Part shown: positions 1 to 6,916 of the stretch, one piece after another | How positions within the stretch are numbered: the first letter of the stretch is position 1 | Layout: each line of letters opens with the position of its first letter | Origin: Lachnospiraceae bacterium UBA6403 | GTDB lineage: Bacteria > Bacillota > Clostridia > Lachnospirales > Lachnospiraceae | DNA length: 15,484 nucleotides | Assembly: GCA_002437435.1 (NCBI GenBank) | Contig: DJPV01000061.1 | Span: forward strand, 1 to 15,484 | Direction of reading: 5' to 3' | The notes under the pieces: generated by a model | Database searches by the model: none | What the model was told of the DNA's origin: nothing | Seen by the model: only the letters and a program-made list of their open reading frames with translations | Program-made: the position numbers and the translations under genes

Positions 1-29
1 GTAAGAAATAATTAAAGGAGTGAACAAAA

Positions 30-398
30 ATGGTTAGTAAAGACAACAGATCTGTAGTTCGTCAGAACAAACACAGAAAAATACGTAATCGTTTCAGCGG
101 AACAGCTGAGAGACCAAGACTTGCGGTATTCAGAAGTAATAATCATATGTACGCTCAGATTATTGATGATTCAGTTGGAAACACACTTGTAGCAGCATCA
201 ACAGTAGAGAAGTCAATCAAGGAAGCACTTGAGCAGACAGATAATGTAGATGCAGCAGCATACGTTGGTAAAGTTGTTGCTGAAAGAGCGCTGGAAAAGG
301 GAATCAAGACTGTTGTATTTGACAGAGGAGGATTCATTTATCAGGGTAAAGTTCAGGCATTAGCAGATGCAGCAAGAGAAGCTGGTCTAGAATTCTAA
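30..398 (+). CDS. rplR: 50S ribosomal protein L18
   Basis: L18 binds 5S rRNA and helps attach it, with L5, to the central protuberance of the large subunit. The 122-residue product has the usual family length. It begins with a basic N-terminal stretch (many K/R up to about residue 30, including the run [19 protein letters not shown]), continues with the conserved HMYAQIIDD segment, and ends with the family-typical [21 protein letters not shown] near residues 97-118. The ATG at 30 lies 9 bases after AAAGGAG (14-20). A TAA at positions 2-4 may be the stop of the preceding gene, expected to be rplF, but nothing upstream is visible to confirm this. It is the first gene of a co-directional ribosomal run, 19 bases before rpsE. 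Identification is firm. Confidence 0.97.
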   Translation: MVSKDNRSVVRQNKHRKIRNRFSGTAERPRLAVFRSNNHMYAQIIDDSVGNTLVAASTVEKSIKEALEQTDNVDAAAYVGKVVAERALEKGIKTVVFDRGGFIYQGKVQALADAAREAGLEF

Positions 399-417
399 GA
401 AGGAGGAAGAACAACAT

Positions 418-927
418 ATGAAGCGTGAAATAATTGATGCTAGTAAATTAGAATTAGAAGATAAAGTAGTAGATATCAAACGTGTAACTAAGGTTGTTAA
501 GGGCGGACGTAATTCTAGATTTGCATGTCTTGTAGTTGTTGGTGACAAAAACGGTCATGTAGGCGTAGGCGTTGGTAAGGCTGTAGAAATTCCTGAAGCT
601 ATCCGTAAGGGTAAGGAAGATGCAGCTAAGCACCTTGTTACAGTTCCTGTAAATGAAAACGGAAGTATCCCATATGATTGGAACGGAGAATTTGGTAGCG
701 CAACAGTATTGCTTAAGTCAGCTCCAGAAGGTACTGGTATTATCGCCGGTGGTCCTGCTCGTAACGTACTTGAGCTTGCTGGATACAAGAATATCCGTAC
801 AAAATCCTTAGGATCAAACAATAAACAGAACGTAGTTCTTGCAACAATCAAAGGTCTTTCAGAGATCAAGACTCCAGAAGAGATTGCAAGACTTCGTGGA
901 AAATCTGTTGAAGAGATACTTAACTAA
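418..927 (+). CDS. rpsE: 30S ribosomal protein S5
   Basis: S5 sits near the decoding site of the small subunit and affects translational accuracy. The 169-residue product matches the usual length. The N-terminal double-stranded-RNA-binding-like domain runs over about residues 11-75 and carries [19 protein letters not shown] and [10 protein letters not shown]. The C-terminal domain carries the conserved [21 protein letters not shown] and a final [12 protein letters not shown] segment. The start ATG at 418 follows AGGAGG (401-406) at normal spacing and lies 19 bases after the rplR stop. Its place between L18 and L30 is the standard spc-operon order. Nothing is unusual. Confidence 0.97.
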   Translation: MKREIIDASKLELEDKVVDIKRVTKVVKGGRNSRFACLVVVGDKNGHVGVGVGKAVEIPEAIRKGKEDAAKHLVTVPVNENGSIPYDWNGEFGSATVLLKSAPEGTGIIAGGPARNVLELAGYKNIRTKSLGSNNKQNVVLATIKGLSEIKTPEEIARLRGKSVEEILN

Positions 928-941
928 GGAGGTATTATAAG

Positions 942-1124
942 ATGGCAGATAAATTAAAAGTTACTTTAGTAAAATCACCAATCGGATGCGTACCAAAGCA
1001 TAAGAGAACTGTAGAGGCATTAGGTCTTAAGAAGGTAAACAAGTCAGTTGAACTTCCTAACAATGCGGCAACTCTTGGTATGGTTAAGCAGGTTGGTTAT
1101 TTAGTAAAGGTAGAAGAAATCTAA
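942..1124 (+). CDS. rpmD: 50S ribosomal protein L30
   Basis: This small 60-residue protein of the large subunit has the compact bacterial L30 form. Visible family features are the opening KLKVTLVKSPIGCVPKHKRT and the following LGLKKVNKSVELPNNAATLGMV stretch, ending in a valine-rich strand. The Cys at about residue 16 replaces positions that vary in the family and carries no inferred role. It starts 14 bases after rpsE, behind AAGGAGG (926-932, overlapping the end of rpsE), and is followed at once by the rplO ribosome-binding site. Confidence 0.95.
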   Translation: MADKLKVTLVKSPIGCVPKHKRTVEALGLKKVNKSVELPNNAATLGMVKQVGYLVKVEEI

Positions 1125-1148
1125 TTATATTTGAAGGAGGTGCAGGTC

Positions 1149-1589
1149 GTGAATTTATCAACATTAAAGCCAGCAGAAGGTTCTAAGCATAGTACTAATT
1201 TCAGAGTAGGCCGTGGTCATGGTTCAGGAAATGGTAAGACTGCAGGTAAGGGCCATAAGGGTCAGAAGGCACGTTCAGGATCACCTAGACCAGGATTTGA
1301 AGGCGGACAGATGCCTTTATATAGAAGAATCCCTAAGAGAGGATTTACATGTATCAATCACAAAGATATCGTTGCAATCAATGTTTCAGTTCTTGATCGT
1401 TTCGAGGATGGAGCAGAGGTTACAGTAGATACACTTGTTGGATGCGGTATCGTAAAGAATCCACGTGATGGAGTTAAGATTCTTGGAAATGGAGAGTTAA
1501 CAAAGAAGCTTACAGTTAAGGCAAATGCTTTTTCAAAGTCAGCAGCCGAGAAGATTGAAGCTCTTGGCGGAAAAGCAGAGGTGATCTAA
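1149..1589 (+). CDS. rplO: 50S ribosomal protein L15
   Basis: L15 is a large-subunit assembly protein that threads a basic extension into 23S rRNA. The N-terminal third is very rich in G, K, R and H ([20 protein letters not shown]), followed by the conserved [19 protein letters not shown] and a globular C-terminal domain ending in [15 protein letters not shown] place the start at GTG 1149 (146 residues). The ribosome-binding site AAGGAGG lies at 1134-1140, exactly 8 bases upstream, and the product then opens with [11 protein letters not shown], as L15 proteins do. An in-frame TTG at 1131 precedes this ribosome-binding site and would read through it, so it is rejected. The stop is two bases before the secY start, suggesting coupled translation. 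Confidence 0.96.
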   Translation: MNLSTLKPAEGSKHSTNFRVGRGHGSGNGKTAGKGHKGQKARSGSPRPGFEGGQMPLYRRIPKRGFTCINHKDIVAINVSVLDRFEDGAEVTVDTLVGCGIVKNPRDGVKILGNGELTKKLTVKANAFSKSAAEKIEALGGKAEVI

Positions 1590-1591
1590 TA

Positions 1592-2905
1592 ATGTTTAAA
1601 ACCTTTATCAATGCATTCAAAGTAAAGGAATTAAGACAGAAATTATTATATACATTCTTTGTTCTTGTAGTAGTCAGGCTGGGAAGCCTGATTACTGTGC
1701 CGGGAATCCGGGCGGATGCGATTAAAGAATATCTGAGTAACGCACTTGGAGATTCCTTCAATCTGTTCAGCTCATTCACCGGAGGATCGTTCGATCAGAT
1801 GTCAATATTTGCATTGAATGTAACACCATATATTACAGCTTCCATTATCATCCAGCTTCTTACCATAGCGATTCCTGCTCTGGAAGAGATGCAGAAAGAT
1901 GGTGAAGATGGAAGAAAGAAAATTACAGCAATTACCCGTATCTTAACGATCGGTCTTGCAATTCTGGAAAGTGCAGGTCTTGCGATCAATTTCGGAAGAA
2001 AAGGATTCATGGACAACTACAATTTCTGGACAGTACTGTCGATGATCGTTATCCTTACAGGTGGTAGTGCATTTGTAATGTGGCTTGGCGAGCGTGTAAC
2101 AGATCGTGGTGTAGGAAATGGTATTTCCATCATCCTGTTGATCAACATCGTATCAACCATGCCAAATGACTTCAAGAATATTTACACACAGTTTATTAAA
2201 GGCAAAGATTCGGTCAGAATGTGTTTGATCGCACTTCTGGTCGTTGCAATTGTTGTAGCTGTAACAATTCTTGTATGTATGCTTCAGGGAGCTGAAAGAA
2301 AGATTCCTGTACAGTATGCAAAGAAAGTTCAGGGTAGAAAGCAGATGGGAGGCCAGTCCTCTAACATTCCTCTTAAGGTAAATACAGCAGGCGTTATTCC
2401 TGTAATCTTTGCTTCTTCACTGATGGCGATTCCTTCTATTATAACAAGTTTATTTGGAAAGAGCCCATCCGGTGTCGGCGCTAAGATCCTTCAGGGAATG
2501 AGCCAGTCATACTGGTTTAATCCGAACTATCCTTGGGGATTCCTTGGATTAGCAGTATATATCTTACTGGTATTCTTCTTCGCTTATTTTTATACAGCAA
2601 TTACCTTCAATCCGATGGAAATTGCAAATAACATGAAGAAGAGCGGCGGTTTTGTACCGGGCATCAGACCAGGTAAGCCAACCCAGGACTATTTAAATAA
2701 AATACTGAACTATATTATATTTATCGGAGCAGTTGGTCTTTTAATCGTTGCAATGATCCCAATGTTCTTCAATGGATTTTTCAGTGTAAATGTTTCTTTC
2801 GGTGGAACATCTATCATCATTGTAGTTGGTGTTGTAATTGAGACTATGAAGAGTCTGGAATCACAGATGTTAGTAAGACATTATCAGGGATTCTTATTAG
2901 ATTAA
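1592..2905 (+). CDS. secY: Preprotein translocase subunit SecY
   Basis: SecY forms the protein-conducting channel of the Sec translocon in the cytoplasmic membrane, with SecE and SecG. The 437-residue product is of standard length, with about ten hydrophobic segments (for example around residues 18-37, 77-95, 115-133, 148-165, 177-190, 211-231, 268-288, 316-338, 371-392 and 403-417). Recognisable motifs are NVTPYITASIIIQLL in TM2 (76-90), the WLGERVTDRGVGNGISIIL signature (164-182), the RKIPVQYAKK cytoplasmic loop (236-245) and FNPMEIANNMKKSGGFVPGI (339-358). The ATG is two bases after the rplO stop; GAGGTGA inside the end of rplO serves as ribosome-binding site. The spc-operon position is typical. 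Confidence 0.98.
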   Translation: MFKTFINAFKVKELRQKLLYTFFVLVVVRLGSLITVPGIRADAIKEYLSNALGDSFNLFSSFTGGSFDQMSIFALNVTPYITASIIIQLLTIAIPALEEMQKDGEDGRKKITAITRILTIGLAILESAGLAINFGRKGFMDNYNFWTVLSMIVILTGGSAFVMWLGERVTDRGVGNGISIILLINIVSTMPNDFKNIYTQFIKGKDSVRMCLIALLVVAIVVAVTILVCMLQGAERKIPVQYAKKVQGRKQMGGQSSNIPLKVNTAGVIPVIFASSLMAIPSIITSLFGKSPSGVGAKILQGMSQSYWFNPNYPWGFLGLAVYILLVFFFAYFYTAITFNPMEIANNMKKSGGFVPGIRPGKPTQDYLNKILNYIIFIGAVGLLIVAMIPMFFNGFFSVNVSFGGTSIIIVVGVVIETMKSLESQMLVRHYQGFLLD

Positions 2906-2927
2906 TTGTAAGATACAGATATAAAAA

Positions 2928-2971
2928 ACACGAAAAATGGGAGTGTACACTTGTGCACTTCCTATTCGTGT
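2928..2971 (+). other. Imperfect inverted repeat in the secY-adk spacer
   Basis: ACACGAA (2928-2934) pairs with TTCGTGT (2965-2971). Inside it, GGGAGTG (2939-2945) pairs with CACTTCC (2956-2962) with one G-T wobble. A ten-base loop remains. No T-run follows directly, so it is not a standard terminator. It overlaps the candidate adk promoter, so it could act at DNA level as a dyad, or in read-through RNA as a processing or stability element. The pairing is seen; function is inference. Confidence 0.5.
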
Positions 2972-2979
2972 ATTATAGT
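2951..2979 (+). promoter_or_regulatory. Candidate internal promoter before adk
   Basis: TTGTGC (2951-2956) and TATAGT (2974-2979) are 17 bases apart. The -10 element matches consensus at 5 of 6 positions, while the -35 element matches only at TTG. It would give adk and downstream genes their own transcription inside the ribosomal operon, with a leader of about 90 bases. It is moderately weak by sequence alone, but it shares surrounding words with the rpmJ promoter region. Confidence 0.4.
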
Positions 2980-3022
2980 ATAAGTATCTATGGCTTATTC
3001 ATTTGAAGGATGAGCTGAAAAC

Positions 3023-3060
3023 AGGAGGGAGCATAATTAATGCGTCCCGCAGGAAAATAA
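3023..3060 (+). promoter_or_regulatory. Six-codon leader ORF with SD-sequestering hairpin before adk
   Basis: AGGAGG (3023-3028) is followed 11 bases later by ATG 3040 and a six-codon frame, MRPAGK, stopping at TAA 3058-3060, 16 bases before the adk start. GGGA (3027-3030) and GCAT (3031-3034) can pair with ATGC (3040-3043) and TCCC (3045-3048), leaving one bulged G. This folds both the end of the Shine-Dalgarno sequence and the AUG into a stem. The arrangement resembles a translated leader controlling adk, but it could be chance. No codon bias toward one amino acid is evident. Confidence 0.35.
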
Positions 3061-3076
3061 AAAATGGAGGTTATAT

Positions 3077-3721
3077 ATGAAGATAATTATGTTAGGTGCG
3101 CCAGGCGCAGGCAAGGGTACACAGGCCAAAATGATCGCTGAGAAGTACGGAGTACCACATATCTCAACAGGAGATATTTTCAGAGCAAACATCAAGAACG
3201 GAACAGAACTTGGAGCAAAGGCAAAAGAATATATGGATAAGGGACTCCTTGTTCCTGATGAATTAGTTGTAGATCTTGTAATCGACAGATTCAAAGCAGA
3301 CGACTGCGCAAAGGGATATATCCTTGATGGATTCCCAAGAACAATTCCACAGGCAGAGGCACTTGACAAAGCATTATCAGCAATCGGCGATTCTGTAGAT
3401 TATGCGATTAATGTAGAAGTACCGGATGAGAACATCGTTCGCAGAATGTCCGGAAGACGTGCATGTGTTGGCTGTGGTGCAACATATCATATTGTATATA
3501 ACCCTACAAAAGTGGAAGGAAAATGTGACGTATGTTCATCCGATCTTATTTTAAGAGATGACGATCAGCCGGAAACAGTATTAAACAGACTGAAAGTATA
3601 TCATGAGCAGACACAGCCATTGATCGATTTCTATGCTAAGAAGGGCATTTTAAAAGAAGTTGATGGAACAATGGATATGAATGATGTATTTGCAGCAATC
3701 GTTAAGATTTTAGGTGAATAA
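3077..3721 (+). CDS. adk: Adenylate kinase (zinc-type LID)
   Basis: Adk catalyses ATP + AMP = 2 ADP in the cytoplasm and balances adenine nucleotides. The P-loop GAPGAGKGT occupies residues 7-15, the AMP-binding region includes HISTGDIFR (28-36), and the conserved [13 protein letters not shown] lies at 84-96. The long-form LID domain at about 125-162 has four cysteines (C130, C133, C150, C153) in CxxC pairs, which in Gram-positive Adk hold a structural zinc. At 214 residues it is full length. ATG 3077 follows GGAGG (3066-3070). The secY-adk-map order is common in Firmicutes. The 171-base gap after secY holds a hairpin, a possible promoter and a mini-ORF, so expression may be partly independent of secY. 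Confidence 0.98.
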   Translation: MKIIMLGAPGAGKGTQAKMIAEKYGVPHISTGDIFRANIKNGTELGAKAKEYMDKGLLVPDELVVDLVIDRFKADDCAKGYILDGFPRTIPQAEALDKALSAIGDSVDYAINVEVPDENIVRRMSGRRACVGCGATYHIVYNPTKVEGKCDVCSSDLILRDDDQPETVLNRLKVYHEQTQPLIDFYAKKGILKEVDGTMDMNDVFAAIVKILGE

Positions 3722-3723
3722 AA

Positions 3724-4491
3724 ATGGCAATATCTATAAAATCTGAGAGAGAAATTGAATTGATGAAAGAAGCCGGCAGAATTCTGGCTCTCACACATGA
3801 GGAGCTGAAGAAGGCGATCAAACCGGGAATCTCAACCTATGAGATTGATAAACTCGGTGAAGAAGTGATCAGAAGCTATGGTTGTATTCCTTCCTTTCTG
3901 AATTATAACGGTTATCCGGCATCTATCTGTGTATCAGTGAATGAAGAAGTTGTTCATGGTATACCATCAAAGACAAGATTTCTGAAAGAGGGCGACATAG
4001 TAAGTCTTGATGCAGGAGTTATCTATAAAGGATATCATTCGGATGCAGCAAGAACTTATGGAGTAGGAGAGATTTCACCGGAAAATGAGCATCTGATCGC
4101 AGTAACAAAGCAGAGTTTTTTCGAAGCAATGAAGGTTGCAGTTCCGGGAAATCATATTCGAGATATCGGAAGGGCTGTAGAACAGTATGTTTTAAAATTT
4201 GGATATGGAATTGTAGAGGATCTGGTCGGACATGGTGTAGGAGCAAATCTTCATGAGGATCCGGAGATACCGAATTTTGAAACAATTAAAAAAGGACCGA
4301 AGCTGAAACCGGGAATGACGATTGCGATCGAACCGATGATAACAGCAGGTGATTATGAAGTAGACTGGCTGGATGATGACTGGACTGTCGTAACCGTAGA
4401 TGGTTCCAATGCAGCACACTATGAGAATACGATCCTTATTACAGAGGATAAACCGATCATCTTGTCGCAGGCAGAAGGATTGGAATTATAG
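3724..4491 (+). CDS. map: Type I methionine aminopeptidase
   Basis: It removes the initiator methionine from nascent proteins with small second residues, working at the ribosome exit. The 255-residue pita-bread-fold enzyme shows every expected active-site residue: H79, metal ligands D96 and D107, H170, E203 and E234, seen in VVHGIPS, SLDAG, HSDAART, VGHGVGANLHEDP, AIEPM and YENTILI. There is no N-terminal zinc-finger extension, so it is the short bacterial form. The start lies two bases after the adk stop; AGGTG (3712-3716) inside the end of adk is the only ribosome-binding site, which implies translational coupling. The next gene, infA, follows after a 49-base spacer. Confidence 0.98.
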   Translation: MAISIKSEREIELMKEAGRILALTHEELKKAIKPGISTYEIDKLGEEVIRSYGCIPSFLNYNGYPASICVSVNEEVVHGIPSKTRFLKEGDIVSLDAGVIYKGYHSDAARTYGVGEISPENEHLIAVTKQSFFEAMKVAVPGNHIRDIGRAVEQYVLKFGYGIVEDLVGHGVGANLHEDPEIPNFETIKKGPKLKPGMTIAIEPMITAGDYEVDWLDDDWTVVTVDGSNAAHYENTILITEDKPIILSQAEGLEL

Positions 4492-4540
4492 AAAATAAAA
4501 AATGAATTCAAAATCTCAAGGATTTTAAGGAGGATTAAAA

Positions 4541-4759
4541 ATGTCAAAAGCAGATGTAATTGAAGTAGAAGGAACAGTAATCGAAAAGTTACCAAATGCA
4601 ATGTTTCAGGTAGAGATCGAGAATGGTCATAAGGTTTTAGCACATATCAGTGGCAAGCTCAGAATGAATTATATCAAGATCCTTCCGGGTGATAAGGTAA
4701 CAATTGAATTATCACCATACGATCTGACAAAGGGAAGAATCGTTTGGAGAGATAAATAG
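4541..4759 (+). CDS. infA: Translation initiation factor IF-1
   Basis: IF-1 binds the ribosomal A site during initiation on the 30S subunit. The 72-residue product is exactly the canonical size. It is a single OB fold with recognisable [40 protein letters not shown] and [13 protein letters not shown]. The start ATG follows AAGGAGG (4527-4533) by seven bases. It sits directly after map; the KOW-domain RNA-binding gene often found between map and infA in Clostridia is absent here. A 179-base spacer with hairpins and a promoter candidate separates it from rpmJ. Confidence 0.98.
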   Translation: MSKADVIEVEGTVIEKLPNAMFQVEIENGHKVLAHISGKLRMNYIKILPGDKVTIELSPYDLTKGRIVWRDK

Positions 4760-4786
4760 TTTCTTCTATATAAAGATGTATGAAAT

Positions 4787-4818
4787 GAATATCCTGTAAA
4801 GATATTCCCTTTATGGGA
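4787..4818 (+). other. Two adjacent small hairpins after infA
   Basis: GAATATC (4787-4793) pairs perfectly with GATATTC (4801-4807) across a seven-base loop. Alternatively TCCC (4806-4809) pairs with GGGA (4815-4818). The two stems share bases 4806-4807 and are therefore mutually exclusive in full length. There is no T-run after them, so termination is unlikely. They may protect or process the infA mRNA end, but this is inference. Confidence 0.35.
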
Positions 4819-4869
4819 TGTGATTTATCATAATAAACCCATTAATATGAAAAAAATAGAAAATGGGAC

Positions 4870-4898
4870 TTGCATTCTATTGTGAAAAATGATAGAAT
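4870..4898 (+). promoter_or_regulatory. Candidate promoter for rpmJ and downstream genes
   Basis: TTGCAT (4870-4875) and TAGAAT (4893-4898) are separated by exactly 17 bases, and a TGA just before the -10 element gives an extended TGn motif. The -10 matches consensus at 5 of 6 positions. The segment also forms a 9-bp perfect inverted repeat, GCATTCTAT (4872-4880) with ATAGAATGC (4892-4900), around an 11-base loop, so a dyad covers the promoter core. This would drive rpmJ-rpsM-rpsK-rpsD-rpoA-rplQ independently of the upstream operon. Confidence 0.55.
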
Positions 4899-4938
4899 GC
4901 TTATTCGTAGCGGACTTTTTTTGAAAGGAGATTTTCTA

Positions 4939-5052
4939 ATGAAGGTTAGAGCATCAGTAAAACCTATATGCGATAAGTGCAAAGTTATCAAGAGAAAGGG
5001 AATCGTTAGAGTTATCTGCGAGAATCCAAAGCACAAACAGCGTCAGGGTTAA
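4939..5052 (+). CDS. rpmJ: 50S ribosomal protein L36 (zinc-ribbon form)
   Basis: L36 is the smallest large-subunit protein and binds 23S rRNA. The 37-residue product opens [14 protein letters not shown] and carries the zinc-binding set C11, C14, C27 and H32, so this is the cysteine-containing (C+) paralogue rather than a zinc-free one. The ATG at 4939 lies 8 bases after AAAGGAG (4924-4930). The frame remains open upstream to 4870, but the extra 23 codons run through the promoter hairpin and precede the ribosome-binding site, so I reject that longer start. The 245-base gap to rpsM that follows is unusually long for this cluster. Confidence 0.97.
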   Translation: MKVRASVKPICDKCKVIKRKGIVRVICENPKHKQRQG

Positions 5053-5066
5053 TCAAAAAAAGAAAC

Positions 5067-5110
5067 TGGGTATCAGGATGATAGCCCATCCAAGTGATAT
5101 CTTGTTTTTT
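5067..5110 (+). other. Hairpin and T-run after rpmJ (possible attenuator)
   Basis: TGGG+TATCA (5067-5075) pairs with TGATA+CCCA (5079-5083, 5085-5088) with one bulged G. It is followed by a minor CAAG/CTTG stem (5091-5094 with 5101-5104) directly before six T (5105-5110). The second stem is short for an efficient terminator, so partial termination is the most that can be suggested. The genes beyond must still be transcribed, from this transcript or from a promoter in the spacer. Confidence 0.3.
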
Positions 5111-5115
5111 ATGTA

Positions 5116-5142
5116 TCAACACACACGGATGTGTTGTAAATT
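5116..5142 (+). promoter_or_regulatory. Promoter-like dyad in the rpmJ-rpsM spacer
   Basis: CAACACA (5117-5123) pairs perfectly with TGTGTTG (5130-5136). The 13-mer ACACACACGGATG (5119-5131) is identical to bases 13589-13601 inside the consensus rplM promoter. Aligned that way, TCAACA (5116-5121) takes the -35 place and TAAATT (5137-5142) the -10 place, but spacing is only 15 bases and both hexamers are poor. It may be a degenerate or regulated promoter, or a shared protein-binding site. Confidence 0.3.
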
Positions 5143-5155
5143 TTAAAAGCGGCTG

Positions 5156-5176
5156 TAGCATAATCATTATATGCTA
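5156..5176 (+). other. Inverted repeat TAGCATA/TATGCTA
   Basis: A perfect 7-bp inverted repeat (5156-5162 and 5170-5176) with a seven-base A/T-rich loop lies in the same spacer, followed by AT-rich sequence without a strong T-run. The remainder of the spacer, to 5283, shows no gene on either strand that I can support. It could be a leader structure for rpsM. Confidence 0.3.
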
Positions 5177-5297
5177 GTAAAAATAAAAAAACAGGCAGCG
5201 AGATGGAAACATATGCATTTCACCTTAGCATTTTTATGTTGAGATATGTCGAGATCCGATATGCCAGACAGAAGAATTTTTACGGAGGTTAATTAGA

Positions 5298-5666
5298 ATG
5301 GCTCGTATTTCAGGTGTTGATTTACCAAGAGACAAGCGTGTTGAGATTGGTCTTACTTATGTATATGGTATAGGTTTGGCATCTTCACAGCGTATCCTTA
5401 AGGAAGCGAATGTTAATCCTGACACACGTTGTAATGACTTAACTGATGATGAAGTAAGAAGAATCAGTGAAGTGATCAATGCAACACAGACTGTTGAAGG
5501 AGATTTACGTAGAGAAGTAGCACTTAACATCAAGCGTTTACAGGAAATTGCATGCTACCGTGGTAAGCGTCATAGACAGGGACTTCCTGTTCGTGGACAG
5601 AAGACAAAGACAAACGCAAGAACACGTAAGGGACCTAAGAAGACAGTAGCAAACAAGAAGAAATAA
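5298..5666 (+). CDS. rpsM: 30S ribosomal protein S13
   Basis: S13 lies in the head of the small subunit and contacts P-site tRNA and the L5 bridge. The 122-residue product has the canonical opening [20 protein letters not shown], the helix-two-turn-helix region around [17 protein letters not shown], and the basic C-terminal tail with [20 protein letters not shown] and KGPKK. The start follows GGAGG (5284-5288). It is the first gene of the alpha-operon order S13-S11-S4-alpha-L17. Spacers of 245 bases before and 113 after are longer than usual, consistent with separate control. Confidence 0.98.
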   Translation: MARISGVDLPRDKRVEIGLTYVYGIGLASSQRILKEANVNPDTRCNDLTDDEVRRISEVINATQTVEGDLRREVALNIKRLQEIACYRGKRHRQGLPVRGQKTKTNARTRKGPKKTVANKKK

Positions 5667-5710
5667 TACTGTTTTTCAATTGTTCTTATATATAGTAGAA
5701 GATAAGAGAA

Positions 5711-5729
5711 CTTCTGCACCAGGCAGAAG
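5711..5729 (+). other. Hairpin in the rpsM-rpsK spacer
   Basis: CTTCTGC (5711-5717) pairs perfectly with GCAGAAG (5723-5729) around the five-base loop ACCAG. It is followed by GAAAAG rather than a T-run, so it is not an intrinsic terminator. The rest of the 113-base spacer is AT-rich and ends in the rpsK ribosome-binding site. A role in RNA processing or stability is only a guess. Confidence 0.4.
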
Positions 5730-5779
5730 GAAAAGTACATTTGTATAAATTTGGAAAACCATAGGAGGTTTAAAAGTTA

Positions 5780-6175
5780 ATGGCTAAGCAAGTTACTAAA
5801 AAAGTGGCTAAGAAGCGTGTCAGAAAGAGTGTTCAGCACGGACAGGCTCATATTCAGTCATCTTTCAATAATACAATCGTTACATTAACAGACGCTGAAG
5901 GTAATGCGCTTTCATGGGCAAGTGCTGGCGGTTTAGGATTCAAGGGTTCTAAGAAGTCAACACCATATGCTGCTCAGATGGCTGCTGAGACAGCTGCAAA
6001 GGCTGCTGCTCCTTACGGATTAAAGACTGTTGATGTTATGGTAAAAGGCCCAGGTTCAGGTAGAGAAGCAGCTATCCGTGCTCTCGCAGCTTGCGGTATC
6101 GATGTTGTAAGTATCAAAGACGTTACACCAGTTCCACATAATGGTTGTCGTCCACCAAAGAGAAGAAGAGTCTAA
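5780..6175 (+). CDS. rpsK: 30S ribosomal protein S11
   Basis: S11 belongs to the platform of the small subunit near the E site. The 131-residue product has the expected basic N-terminus, then [50 protein letters not shown] and the near-invariant C-terminus [23 protein letters not shown] (5763-5768) precedes the ATG by 11 bases, a slightly long but acceptable spacing. It is 19 bases upstream of rpsD, and the two are surely co-transcribed. Confidence 0.98.
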   Translation: MAKQVTKKVAKKRVRKSVQHGQAHIQSSFNNTIVTLTDAEGNALSWASAGGLGFKGSKKSTPYAAQMAAETAAKAAAPYGLKTVDVMVKGPGSGREAAIRALAACGIDVVSIKDVTPVPHNGCRPPKRRRV

Positions 6176-6194
6176 TTAGGAGGTACAGAGTAAG

Positions 6195-6788
6195 ATGGCA
6201 GTAGATAGAACCCCAGTTCTTAAGAGATGCAGATCTTTAGGCATGGAGCCGATGTATCTCGGAATTGACAAGAAATCAAATAGAAAATCAACAAGAGCAA
6301 ACAGAAAAGTAAGTGAGTACGGTTTACAGCTTCGTGAAAAGCAGAAAGCTAAGTTCATTTACGGCGTATTAGAGAAGCCTTTCCGTAACCTTTACGCTAA
6401 GGCAGAGCAGCAGAAGGGCTTAACAGGTCCTAACCTTATGACATTACTTGAGTTAAGACTTGATAATGTTATCTTCAGATTAGGTTTTGCCAGAACAAGA
6501 AGAGAAGCAAGACAGATCGTAGATCACAAGCATGTACTTGTTAATGGAAAGAGCGTTAACATTCCTTCATATCAGGTAAAGGCTGGAGACAAGATCGAGA
6601 TCAGAGAAAAGAGCAAGTCCTTACAGAGATATAAGGATATCATTGCTGCAACAGAAGGACATTTAGTTCCGGGTTGGTTAACCGCTGACAGAGAAAACCT
6701 TTGTGGAGAAGTAGTTGAGAAGCCAAACAGAGAGCAGATCGATGTTCCTGTAAACGAGACCCTTATTGTCGAGTTATATTCCAAGTAA
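6195..6788 (+). CDS. rpsD: 30S ribosomal protein S4
   Basis: S4 is a primary 16S rRNA-binding protein that nucleates assembly of the small-subunit body; in several bacteria it also acts as a translational repressor of its own operon. The 197-residue product is of standard length. The basic N-terminal domain lacks the cysteine zinc motif found in some S4 proteins. The S4 RNA-binding domain is visible around residues 87-150 ([21 protein letters not shown], then [19 protein letters not shown]). The C-terminus shows VPGWLTAD and ends [13 protein letters not shown] 6195 follows AGGAGG (6178-6183). It is followed by a structured 128-base spacer before rpoA. Confidence 0.98.
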   Translation: MAVDRTPVLKRCRSLGMEPMYLGIDKKSNRKSTRANRKVSEYGLQLREKQKAKFIYGVLEKPFRNLYAKAEQQKGLTGPNLMTLLELRLDNVIFRLGFARTRREARQIVDHKHVLVNGKSVNIPSYQVKAGDKIEIREKSKSLQRYKDIIAATEGHLVPGWLTADRENLCGEVVEKPNREQIDVPVNETLIVELYSK

Positions 6789-6804
6789 TAAGAATAAATA
6801 TGAT

Positions 6805-6849
6805 CATCCGTACATCCATCCGGGATTTACCCGTGTGGATGTCTGGATG
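6805..6849 (+). other. Long interrupted hairpin between rpsD and rpoA
   Basis: Three helices stack. CATCC (6805-6809) pairs with GGATG (6845-6849), ACATCCA (6812-6818) with TGGATGT (6836-6842), and CGGG (6821-6824) with CCCG (6830-6833), closed by loop ATTTA. About 16 base pairs form with small internal loops. No T-run follows, so transcription should pass into rpoA. It may be a processing site or a protein-binding leader; no match to a known leader family is claimed. Confidence 0.55.
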
Positions 6850-6916
6850 CAGGATATATTAAGATATTTGCAAAGTTGGAGTATACCAGTTAATTACCCA
6901 TAAAGGAGGGGCTTAA

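Noticed and set aside
1131..1148. TTG start for rplO giving six extra residues
   Set aside because: The ribosome-binding site AAGGAGG lies inside this extension; GTG 1149 has ideal spacing and gives the family N-terminus.
4870..4938. Longer N-terminus for rpmJ
   Set aside because: It would translate the promoter hairpin and ribosome-binding site; L36 is normally 37-38 residues.
5143..5283. Small gene in the rpmJ-rpsM spacer
   Set aside because: No frame with a ribosome-binding site and family-like sequence on either strand; only hairpins and AT-rich DNA.
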